NCBI GenBank assembly: GCA_022768865.1
Contig: JALELH010000100.1
Location: 1 to 57,578 of the forward strand
Length of the DNA stretch: 57,578 bases
Origin: Spirochaetia bacterium
GTDB lineage: Bacteria; Spirochaetota; Spirochaetia; Treponematales; Treponemataceae
Direction of reading: 5' to 3'
The position numbers and the translations under genes are program-made. Position 1 is the first letter of the stretch; every line of letters starts with the position of its first letter. Shown here piece by piece: positions 16,904 to 24,630 of the stretch. Under the pieces are notes generated by a model, which was given only the letters and a program-made list of their open reading frames with translations, was not told the origin of the DNA and did not search any database.

Positions 16904-17425
16904 TTAAACAGAGTTCTCTCCTTTCCATAATTTAATCCGTTTTTCACACTCACCTTTTGGAAGTCTTGGATTTATTTCCTGCAACTGTTCAAGTTTTTTA
17001 GCAGCATTGATTACTGAAATAACATTAAATTCTACAAAGTTATCAAATATAAACAAAATCCCAGAAACTTTTACATTATCATTTTCTGCAACACGGCGTA
17101 ATTTTGCATCTCCTGTAAGCATCAGTGAATCTGTCTTTTTTGCATAATACCATACGGAACAATCTGGAATAGAAACATTAGTCTGAGAATTAACCTGTAA
17201 ATCAGAAATTTCCATAAAGTCGTTTGGATTAAATGAAACTACTTCAATATCTTTGCAATCAGTATGAAAATCAATTTTCTCTTTCTGTTCCGGAATTGTA
17301 ATCTCATTTATAATAAAATCTGTTGTATATACTTTAAAAGGCAGCTCAAAAAACCTGTCCAGCAGGTCAATCGAAATCAAATCTAAAAATATATTTGTAT
17401 CGCTTACAACAATTTTATTTTTCAT
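16904..17425 (-). CDS. PIN-domain toxin
   Basis: 173 residues. VSDTNIFLDL gives the first catalytic Asp (residue 9), followed by DFIINEITIPE, then VSIPDCSVWYYAK and MLTGDAKLRR with further Asp. It starts four bases inside the upstream XRE-ImmA gene (ATGA overlap), so the two are one transcript. As an XRE-ImmA and PIN pair it fits an unusual toxin-antitoxin or phage-sensing module. The tail RLPKGECEKRIKLWKGENSV is basic. Confidence 0.75.
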   Translation of the reverse strand: MKNKIVVSDTNIFLDLISIDLLDRFFELPFKVYTTDFIINEITIPEQKEKIDFHTDCKDIEVVSFNPNDFMEISDLQVNSQTNVSIPDCSVWYYAKKTDSLMLTGDAKLRRVAENDNVKVSGILFIFDNFVEFNVISVINAAKKLEQLQEINPRLPKGECEKRIKLWKGENSV

Positions 17426-18477
17426 GCCAGAACAAAATCCTTTCTGACCTGTTCAATATCTTGCCGGAGCAGAACCGCAGCTTTTGAAACAGTTATACTT
17501 TCATTGCTTAAAGCCTTATAAACAAGACTTTTAAATCTGTTTGACTGTTCTTCGGGATATAAAGAAGTCTCAAAAAGCTTTTTGAAATCCGGACGCTGAC
17601 TTTTCTGAATGCAAAAAGTCTTATAGCGATTTTCAGAAATAACACCGAAATCCTTTGCCTTATACATTAAAGCATCGCAGGAAATTCCATATTGAAGCTG
17701 AATTGATTTAAGTTCCTGATAAGAAATATCATGCCGTTTTTCTCCCAGGATTTTCTTGAACAGACTTTCTGGAATAAGCATTTCACTTGCAAATAAATTA
17801 CAGTACTTTTCTTCGTCTTTTTCAGGAATGTCATCAGGGAAATTTAAAACAAGATGACCAAGTTCATGCATGGCTGTAAAACGTTTTCTTTCTGACGGAA
17901 AATTTTTATTCAACACGATAACGGGATACAAATCATTTACAACAGAACTTAATCCGTCAAAACCGTCAGAACCGTCAATTTCAAGAACCTTTATTCCATT
18001 AGTCTCTAGCAAATCAATGACATTCACGATACCGTCTGAACCGAGATTCCAGTTTTCACGAAGTTTACATGCAGCCTTTTTATAATCTAATGCATCTGAA
18101 GATTTTTTAAAAGAAAAATCAAATTTAACTGATTCATTGCAGATTTCTTCTATATTTATATAACGCTCAATAAGATCAGAAATATTTTCCTTTATGCTTT
18201 TTTCTTCTTTTTTTGAAAGTCTGCTTTTTAACTTTCTGAATTTTATTGAATCAACCTGCAAAGTCAAAGGCCTGAAAAAATAATCAACAGGCTGTTCCAG
18301 TGCATTTGCAAAAGAAATCATAACTGAACTGTCAGGAAAAATCTGAGCATGTTCATACTTTGAAATTGCCATTTTTGAAACACGATTATTCATGGCAGAA
18401 GCAAGCTGATCCATAGAAAAACCTTTTATAAGGCGTGCATTTTTAAGCCTTGCTGCAAAAATTTCCATATTATTCAT
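17422..18477 (-). CDS. XRE-type regulator fused to an ImmA/IrrE metallopeptidase
   Basis: 351 residues from ATG 18477, 12 bases after GGAGGT; a longer frame to 18540 has no ribosome site. The N-terminal HTH (LIKGFSMDQLASAMNNRVSK, then MAISKYEHAQIFP) is followed by a linker and an ImmA/IrrE peptidase with HELGH and the metal Glu of FASEMLIP. In known systems the peptidase cuts its own or a partner repressor on a signal. The PIN toxin is translated with it, so this protein is the likely antitoxin and controller. Confidence 0.85.
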   Translation of the reverse strand: MNNMEIFAARLKNARLIKGFSMDQLASAMNNRVSKMAISKYEHAQIFPDSSVMISFANALEQPVDYFFRPLTLQVDSIKFRKLKSRLSKKEEKSIKENISDLIERYINIEEICNESVKFDFSFKKSSDALDYKKAACKLRENWNLGSDGIVNVIDLLETNGIKVLEIDGSDGFDGLSSVVNDLYPVIVLNKNFPSERKRFTAMHELGHLVLNFPDDIPEKDEEKYCNLFASEMLIPESLFKKILGEKRHDISYQELKSIQLQYGISCDALMYKAKDFGVISENRYKTFCIQKSQRPDFKKLFETSLYPEEQSNRFKSLVYKALSNESITVSKAAVLLRQDIEQVRKDFVLA

Positions 18478-18560
18478 CAGTTTACCTCCGTTACAATCTT
18501 GTTTACAAATATAGTAAACTTTATTATTTTTGTAAACCAATCAAATCTTTATTGGCATAA

Positions 18561-18598
18561 AAAAAGCCGCAGGAATAAAACATCCTGCGGTTTTTTTT
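18561..18598. terminator. Two-way terminator between the CRISPR array and the XRE gene
   Basis: CCGCAGGA (18567-18574) pairs with TCCTGCGG (18583-18590), with A runs before and eight T after. It can end plus-strand transcripts and, read leftward, the CRISPR precursor RNA. Confidence 0.75.
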
Positions 18599-18681
18599 AT
18601 GCGGTGATAATTGGTGGTTGAGTCTGTCGAAATGACCGTTGTCTGTCATTCCGGACTTGATCCAGAACACTATAAAGCAGA

Positions 18682-19764
18682 GTCTTAATCCCTTAAATCA
18701 GGTCAATGAATTAAATGGTATTATGATAAATAAATATAGTTCTAAAAAATGGGTCTTAATCCCTTAAATCAGGTCAATGAATTAAATTTACGAGTGCCTC
18801 GATGACATTCCTGACAATACTTTCTGTCTTAATCCCTTAAATCAGGTCAATGAATTAAATTATGATCATCTTTAATGAGATGATTAATTACATCAAAAGT
18901 GTCTTAATCCCTTAAATCAGGTCAATGAATTAAATCAGCGGCATGGGTTGGGAGTTATTCAGCCAATACGTCCGGTCTTAATCCCTTAAATCAGGTCAAT
19001 GAATTAAATAAAATCAAAGACAATTTACGGAGGTTACGCTATGCGTAGGAGTCTTAATCCCTTAAATCAGGTCAATGAATTAAATGAAAATGTCTAAATC
19101 CACTAACTAATTGGAAAGTTTAGTAAAGTCTTAATCCCTTAAATCAGGTCAATGAATTAAATCATCGACAGGCTGAACAGATGTGTAAGTAATATTTGTC
19201 TTAATCCCTTAAATCAGGTCAATGAATTAAATTTTTGAGGGAAAAGTTTTAAATAAACGATTCCAGAATAAAGGTCTTAATCCCTTAAATCAGGTCAATG
19301 AATTAAATATATCTGGATTCAAGTACTCAGGAAGTACAGGAAGTAAAAGAGTCTTAATCCCTTAAATCAGGTCAATGAATTAAATGAAAGCCAGCCGGAC
19401 AATAATTTCCATGAGGAATACTTCAAGTCTTAATCCCTTAAATCAGGTCAATGAATTAAATATGTAAATGAAAATTCTTAAGTAAGAGGTACGAAAATGC
19501 AAAGTCTTAATCCCTTAAATCAGGTCAATGAATTAAATTCAGCTCAGCTACTATATCGTGTCTAAGGACCATTGTATCGTCTTAATCCCTTAAATCAGGT
19601 CAATGAATTAAATTTTAAAAATGGCCGGTGGAAATTTACATCAAGTTGCAGATGTCTTAATCCCTTAAATCAGGTCAATGAATTAAATGATTCAGAAGGT
19701 TGTTGACAAGTACAAGAACGAAAAGCTTAGTCTTAATCCCTTAAATCAGGTCAATGAATTAAAT
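18682..19764 (-). CRISPR. Type III-A CRISPR array, 15 repeats and 14 spacers
   Basis: A 35-bp repeat, plus-strand start GTCTTAATCCC and end GAATTAAAT, occurs at 18682, 18753, 18826, 18901, 18974, 19051, 19128, 19198, 19274, 19351, 19427, 19504, 19579, 19654 and 19730, all identical as far as I read. Spacers are 35-42 bp, a type III spread. I place transcription leftward: the repeat read on the minus strand ends in ATTAAGAC, like the 8-base 5' tag (ATTGAAAC type) left by Cas6, and the AT-rich leader and cas genes lie on the right. The newest spacer would be at 19689-19729. Confidence 0.97.
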
Positions 19765-20025
19765 AGCACCCTACACAATTAACGATATTATAAGAATTTA
19801 CAGATGCAGTTTCGCAAAGGTTCTGAAAAATTACGCCTAACATTGTAAAATTCTCCTATTTTAATAAAATTCAATTCAACAAATTTACATAAATCCTTTA
19901 CAGCAAAGGATTTATAAAATTTTCGCATACCTGCCCCAAAAACCGCTGTTTTTTAGTTTTTCTAAGGTATGCGAATTGTCAAATAGCCCTAAACAGCTTT
20001 TGTTTACAAAAGCACTGCGTTCAAT
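19765..20025 (-). promoter_or_regulatory. CRISPR leader with three inverted repeats
   Basis: This AT-rich 261-base stretch lies between the last repeat and cas2. It holds ATAAATCCTTT (19889-19899) facing AAAGGATTTAT (19905-19915), TTCGCATACCT (19922-19932) facing AGGTATGCGAA (19965-19975), and GCTTTTG (19996-20002) facing CAAAAGC (20007-20013). It should hold the array promoter and the sites that direct spacer insertion, and may end the cas transcript. Confidence 0.65.
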
Positions 20026-20322
20026 TTACAAGATAACAAAGGGTTTGTCCATATAATTATCCTGTAATTTGCTTTTTCCGTATGCTTCCCTTTTCTGCCA
20101 GTCACGTTCGCAGACGCTGAAAAATAAAATATAGTCTTCGTCTTCATCAATTACTCTGGCAGCCATTTTTCTAAGATGCTCAATGTCCTGCTCAGAACAG
20201 CTTAGTTCAAAAATTGACTTTTGCACGCGGATGCCAAAAGATTCCATAATCTTTGCAACTTTGTGCAGCCTCTTTACATCGCGTATGTCGTATACTGCAA
20301 GCCAGTTTGTTCTTTTATTCAT
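20026..20322 (-). CDS. cas2: Cas2, second copy
   Basis: 98 residues. WLAVYDIRDVKRLHKVAKIM has the Cas2 Asp (Asp 12) at the end of beta-1, and GIRVQKSIFELSCSEQDIEH follows. It overlaps the stop of the first cas2 (TAATG). It is clearly diverged from that copy (different central helix and tail). Cas2 forms the dimer between two Cas1 dimers and holds prespacer DNA; a second, different copy could make a heterodimer or replace the first. Confidence 0.9.
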   Translation of the reverse strand: MNKRTNWLAVYDIRDVKRLHKVAKIMESFGIRVQKSIFELSCSEQDIEHLRKMAARVIDEDEDYILFFSVCERDWQKREAYGKSKLQDNYMDKPFVIL

Positions 20323-20597
20323 TACAGCACCATAAAAGTAGAAGGCTTAAAAAGACTTCCCTGCCCTACGCTCTGGACAGTCTGAATACAGTCTTCACAC
20401 AATGGATATACCAGAAGGGAATCTTCCTTAACCTTAATGATTTTTAAAATCTCTGAAACAAGTTTTGTCTTTTGTTCTTCTTTCATTTCGCATTCAAAAA
20501 ATGAATATTGAACACGTATTCCGTAGTTTTCCAGAGTTTTTGCAACCTTATGAAGCCTTTTGGCATCCGATACATCGTAACTTATAAAGTATATCAT
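20322..20597 (-). CDS. cas2: Cas2, first copy
   Basis: 91 residues. MIYFISYDVSDAKRLHKVAK has Asp 8 in the usual place, and GIRVQYSFFECEM follows. Its start overlaps the cas1 stop by four bases (ATGA). The later part KVKEDSLLVYPLCEDC is the beta strand and C-terminal region. It should act with Cas1 in spacer acquisition. The two cas2 frames are tightly coupled, so both are made at about equal rates. Confidence 0.92.
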   Translation of the reverse strand: MIYFISYDVSDAKRLHKVAKTLENYGIRVQYSFFECEMKEEQKTKLVSEILKIIKVKEDSLLVYPLCEDCIQTVQSVGQGSLFKPSTFMVL

Positions 20598-21673
20598 TTA
20601 AAATAAAAGCTCCTGTAAGCCAGTTCTTCTCCGCTGATTACGCGCTTATAATGCTTTACCTGATTTATGATGATTTTCTGATAGGATATTTTTTCATCAT
20701 CATAGGTTATCTGGGTATTAAGCTTGTCTTCAAAAGCCTTTATTACTTTTTTTATGCCGTCTTTAGTCAATAAAATTCCCTTTTTTGCACTGGCAGGCAC
20801 CTTGCCTTCAGGAACATCTTCTCCGTCTTTTTCCAGAGGAAAATCTTCTGAAGATTTTTCAAAATCCATTTCTTCAAAATCCACTTCCTTTAAAGTTCCA
20901 AAATTAAAAAGGGCACAGCAGACGGCATCTGCAATAGGTGTCCTGAATTCTTCTACCAGGTCAAAAACCAGGCTTGCCCTGCCGTAGTCGCACAAATGCA
21001 GGTTACCAACCATGGTATCAAGCCCCTGACTTTCTACGGCAGCTTCTACCCTATAGGCCAAAAGAGTATACAAAAAGCTTAAAACTGCGTTTACATTGCT
21101 TTCCGGCGGATTCTTGCTGCGTGTTTTAAATACTGCATATTTACAGTTGATATTGAATGCAAAGACTTCAAAATATTTTTTAGCAGCCATGCCTTCTATG
21201 CCGCGGAGGCTTTCTGTATTTTGAGCCTGCGGAACTTTAGCCAGAAGATTTTTTATACGGTTTATATTTTCTTCCAGCTGGTCATTTTCCTGCAGCTGCT
21301 TTCTTTTAATGCGCTGCATAAAGCTGATTTGATTTTTTAGCTTGCCTTCTACAATAGACCGTGCAATTGCACAGGATTTTTCCGGGTCGCTTAATGTCAG
21401 ATACTGCTTCTGGCGCAAAAATACATTTTTGGAATCTGAATAGACAAGCTTTGAATTGAACTTTCCGTTGCTGGAAAGAAATACTACGGGTATTTTATAT
21501 TTAGAAAGCATTCTAAGGGCATCGCCAGAAATGCTTACATTGCCCACCAGAAACAGAATTTCTGTTTTAAACGGAAACAGAATTGTTGCAGATCCGTCTG
21601 GCTGACTAAAGACAAAAGTTTCATCCTTTTTGCCAAGTTTTCCTTTGTCGGAAATAATGTAAATAGATGCCAT
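20594..21673 (-). CDS. cas1: Cas1 integrase
   Basis: 359 residues from ATG 21673 after AAAGGAGG. Key residues: Glu 160 (GIEGMAAKKYFEVF), His 226 (GNLHLCDYGR) and Asp 238 (SLVFDLVEEFR), the metal-binding triad. A loop of about 60 residues with acidic runs lies after residue 265 before the last helices, longer than in many Cas1. It joins new spacers to the leader end of the array together with Cas2. There is no reverse transcriptase fused. Confidence 0.97.
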   Translation of the reverse strand: MASIYIISDKGKLGKKDETFVFSQPDGSATILFPFKTEILFLVGNVSISGDALRMLSKYKIPVVFLSSNGKFNSKLVYSDSKNVFLRQKQYLTLSDPEKSCAIARSIVEGKLKNQISFMQRIKRKQLQENDQLEENINRIKNLLAKVPQAQNTESLRGIEGMAAKKYFEVFAFNINCKYAVFKTRSKNPPESNVNAVLSFLYTLLAYRVEAAVESQGLDTMVGNLHLCDYGRASLVFDLVEEFRTPIADAVCCALFNFGTLKEVDFEEMDFEKSSEDFPLEKDGEDVPEGKVPASAKKGILLTKDGIKKVIKAFEDKLNTQITYDDEKISYQKIIINQVKHYKRVISGEELAYRSFYFK

Positions 21674-21690
21674 AAATCCTCCTTTATAAC

Positions 21691-22074
21691 TTAATAGTAT
21701 TCATACCTTTTAAAACAGACATGTTCAAAAATATATTCACGCTGAACCTTTTCTCCGTTGCAGCTTTCTCTGGCAATACGTTTTGTTGTTGCATAAATCG
21801 GAACCAGATTATTTTTTAATGCAAAGTCTACAAGCCTGAAGGTTGAACCAAATTCCCCCTGTATAATAAAAAGGTCTCCGGCTGTAGAATTTGCCTTTAG
21901 CCAGAGAGCAACTTTGTGCACTGCATCTGACTTTACGTTTTCTGGCGGAATGTTAGACCACATTAAGGCTATTTCTTCTGGAGGGTAAACTATTTCTTTG
22001 CTGTGCCAGTTTTGTTCCAGGTCTGCAATTTGATTTAAAGTTAATTTATGATTTAAAAGGCAAAGGGTTTTCAT
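21691..22074 (-). CDS. csx20: Csx20-family protein, likely ring nuclease
   Basis: 127 residues from ATG 22074 (GGAG upstream; a longer frame lies in the Nudix gene). The chain has LLNHKLTLNQIADLEQ, then EIALMWSNIPPE, GDLFIIQGEFGSTFRLVDFA and PIYATTKRI, ending FEHVCFKRYEYY. This is the pattern of Csx20, a small Rossmann-like CARF relative that in studied cases breaks down cyclic tetra-adenylate. It would shut off the signalling started by Cas10. I place it from memory of the family, without a search. Confidence 0.7.
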   Translation of the reverse strand: MKTLCLLNHKLTLNQIADLEQNWHSKEIVYPPEEIALMWSNIPPENVKSDAVHKVALWLKANSTAGDLFIIQGEFGSTFRLVDFALKNNLVPIYATTKRIARESCNGEKVQREYIFEHVCFKRYEYY

Positions 22075-22091
22075 ATTTTCTCCATAAAGCA

Positions 22092-22658
22092 TTAGAGCAA
22101 ATTCAAGGCAAGTTTTGTCCAAAGTTCACTCTTAAACTGCTTTAGTTCTTCAAGGCTTTTCCATTCAAGGCCTTTGGTTTCATCTGATTCCTGCGGAACA
22201 AAAGCAGTTTTGCATTTTCCTAAATAAACAATTCCTAAATGAACAAGTCCTACTTGGGTTTCTACTTCATTTATAAGGCCTTTATATTCCAGGTCTATAA
22301 GTGCATTGTCAAAGTTGGAAATTTCTTCACTAAGTTCACGAATCATTCCTTTTTCCAGTGTTTTAAAAATAGAAGAGTCCTTGTCACCTTCTTCTACATG
22401 GCCGCCAAAGCCACAGGAATACAAACCATGCAGGCGTTTTTCTGTTCCGTGACGCATGTAGCTTGCAATTTTTTTATCATGCCGCTGCAAGATTACATAA
22501 GGAATAAGCTGCTTATAATCTGTGTCAGTTTCGGCAGCATTTCTTTCAATCCAATGAATATCACTGTTTGCTAAAAAATCAACTGGGACTGCAAAGGAAT
22601 CAGTTTTATCGATTATATTTTCTGGCAAATTAGCAGCTTTAATACAGCACACGCCCAT
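22092..22658 (-). CDS. Nudix hydrolase (COG4112-like) coupled to the deaminase
   Basis: 188 residues. The Nudix box is modified: GGHVEEGD at 85-92 and RELSEE at 107-112 with about 14 residues between, a longer spacing than the textbook motif, as in the COG4112 type (YMRHGTEKRLHGLYSCGFGG). Catalytic Glu residues are present. ATG 22658 overlaps the stop of the CARF-deaminase (TAATG), so the two are made together. A reasonable idea is that it hydrolyses the deaminated nucleotide (ITP) or another signal-linked nucleotide. That is inference from coupling only. Confidence 0.85.
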   Translation of the reverse strand: MGVCCIKAANLPENIIDKTDSFAVPVDFLANSDIHWIERNAAETDTDYKQLIPYVILQRHDKKIASYMRHGTEKRLHGLYSCGFGGHVEEGDKDSSIFKTLEKGMIRELSEEISNFDNALIDLEYKGLINEVETQVGLVHLGIVYLGKCKTAFVPQESDETKGLEWKSLEELKQFKSELWTKLALNLL

Positions 22659-24619
22659 TACAAAACCTCTGTTAAAATATTTAATACTTCGTCTTCAAAA
22701 CTGTGCATAAGTTTGTTTTTTGTGTTTGAATCACAAAAGGCCATACTGATGCTGTTTCTGATTAAAACAATAAAATCCCATAAAGTTAGTTCCGGGCAAA
22801 GTTCAGATGCCTTTATATATTCATTTGTCAGGTTTGTTCTGGATATACCCTGATCGTCTGTATTAAGGCAGACTTTTAGCCCCCATGCCATATATTCTGC
22901 AAGCGGGTATTTATGTTCTTTTGTATGGTCAAATCCTACAATCTGATAATTGCTGCTTGGACACATTTCAACTCCGATGTTTTTGTTTATAAAGCGGTTA
23001 AGAAGTTCTTCATTGTCTAAAAGCTTCAGGCCATGTCCGATTCTGTCTGCAGAAAGATGATATACTGCTTCCCAAATGCTGTTTACGCTTTCTGTTTCAC
23101 CGGCGTGTATGGTAATATTCAGGCATTCTTTAAGCAGCGGCATAAAATCTTCTCGTAATTCAGATGGCTTGGTTTTGCCTTCATTTCCTGCCAGATCAAT
23201 TCCTACTAACTTTTCTTTGAATTCATTATTTTGCTTTATCAGGTTTAATATCTGGTTAATGGAATCCTTAATTTCTTCTTTGGATGCCTGACGGCCAATT
23301 ATGTAAATAAATCTGTATTCAATGCTATTGGCAAATGGGCTTAAAGCATTCATCATGCATTGAACAACTTCTGCTGTTGTAAGCCCCAGGCGGGTATATT
23401 TATATGGGGAACAGCGGATTTCTACATACCTTACATTGTTTTGTATTAAGTTTCTGGCATAAAGTTCAACAGCCTTTGATATTGTATTTCTTGTCTGTAA
23501 AAGCGAACTTCCCTGATAGTCTCCTAGTTTCTGGTAAGCATCAATGCCGATGGCAAAAAAGTTTTTATCATCGCTGTATTGCCCGTAGATTTTCTGTTCA
23601 AAGCCTGAAGGATTATTTTCATACAGAAGGATTTGGTCTATCAGCTGCCTGAATTCTTTAGACCTTTTGTATCCTGAATCTGCTTTGTAATTCCGTTCTG
23701 TTTTTGCAACTTCAATTATTTCTTCCGGGCTTAAAACTCCGCCCAAATGAGAATGAAGTTCTGCTTTTGGCAGTTTTTTTAGCAATGCAAAATCGGCTTT
23801 TTTATTCTGCCCTACTTTATAGTTTTTAAGTTTTGAAAGTTTGTCCGGATGCAAAAAATATAATTTGCGGAATAAGTCTCTTCTATGATTTTCCTGTGCT
23901 GTAATACGGTTGTAAAAGTTTGTATAAACCTGGCTTGAACGTTTTTTTCGTTCTGCAATTTCTTTTGCAAGTGTGCCATCTTCTTCAAAAATCTGTAACA
24001 CAGAATATTTATCAAACTCTATTGGAAAGCTTTTAGTTTCCAGGCGTTCGTTGTCTGCAGAAACAATCAGATTTGCTTCTATTTTCTGATTTACTACAAG
24101 AGGAATAAAGCACTTTGCATATTCTTCTTTTGGTGCATCAAGCAAATCATCGTTTTTATATTCATCAGGAGTTTTTGCTATATCTACAACATGAATCATT
24201 GCATCACAGCCAAAAAGATTTCCAGCTTCCTGCATATCGGCACTCATGGTTTTTCTTCCGCCAGAAAGAGACAAATACAAAACATCAGCTTTTTGAGAGC
24301 CTGCCAATACTATCCTATAGATAAAGGAGCGCATTTTTATAATTTCGTTTTCATTCTGAAATTTATCCACACCCTTGCAGACAAAAATATGCAGATTACA
24401 GTTCCATTTGTTAGACCAGGATTCAAGCTTTTCTATATCGTGCTGTCCTTGTGTTGTAATAATCCATAGTTCATCAACAGGCAGGATATTGTAACTTTCC
24501 CTGAATTGAACGGCACTTTGAGAATTACAGAAAAAATCATAATCTTTTGGATTTGTAACACCAAAAAGTTCTGGCACAATCTGCCATGAAGTTCCAAGGG
24601 TTGTAATTAAAAGGTTCAT
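22658..24619 (-). CDS. cad1: CARF-adenosine deaminase effector (Cad1 type)
   Basis: 653 residues. Residues 1 to about 190 are a CARF domain (TTLGTSWQIVPE, SLSGGRKTMSADM), binding cyclic oligoadenylate. From about 280 comes an adenosine-deaminase-type TIM barrel with all zinc and catalytic residues: HSH (289-291), HAGE (505-508), RIGHG (His 529) and NTDDQG (Asp 588). Characterised Cad1 proteins convert ATP to ITP when cA4 or cA6 binds, so the cell stops growing. The gene lies between card1 (11-base gap) and the Nudix gene. Nothing in it is missing. Confidence 0.93.
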   Translation of the reverse strand: MNLLITTLGTSWQIVPELFGVTNPKDYDFFCNSQSAVQFRESYNILPVDELWIITTQGQHDIEKLESWSNKWNCNLHIFVCKGVDKFQNENEIIKMRSFIYRIVLAGSQKADVLYLSLSGGRKTMSADMQEAGNLFGCDAMIHVVDIAKTPDEYKNDDLLDAPKEEYAKCFIPLVVNQKIEANLIVSADNERLETKSFPIEFDKYSVLQIFEEDGTLAKEIAERKKRSSQVYTNFYNRITAQENHRRDLFRKLYFLHPDKLSKLKNYKVGQNKKADFALLKKLPKAELHSHLGGVLSPEEIIEVAKTERNYKADSGYKRSKEFRQLIDQILLYENNPSGFEQKIYGQYSDDKNFFAIGIDAYQKLGDYQGSSLLQTRNTISKAVELYARNLIQNNVRYVEIRCSPYKYTRLGLTTAEVVQCMMNALSPFANSIEYRFIYIIGRQASKEEIKDSINQILNLIKQNNEFKEKLVGIDLAGNEGKTKPSELREDFMPLLKECLNITIHAGETESVNSIWEAVYHLSADRIGHGLKLLDNEELLNRFINKNIGVEMCPSSNYQIVGFDHTKEHKYPLAEYMAWGLKVCLNTDDQGISRTNLTNEYIKASELCPELTLWDFIVLIRNSISMAFCDSNTKNKLMHSFEDEVLNILTEVL

Positions 24620-24630
24620 TTTATCCGGCT

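Noticed and set aside
16456..16935. A 159-codon plus-strand frame
   Set aside because: It is the shadow of the Rpn-type fragment, with low-complexity Ser/Phe runs and no ribosome site.
18600..18681. A gene or extra CRISPR repeat between terminator and array
   Set aside because: Only a common dispersed repeat (CATTCCGGACTTGATCC-like) is present; no repeat copy.
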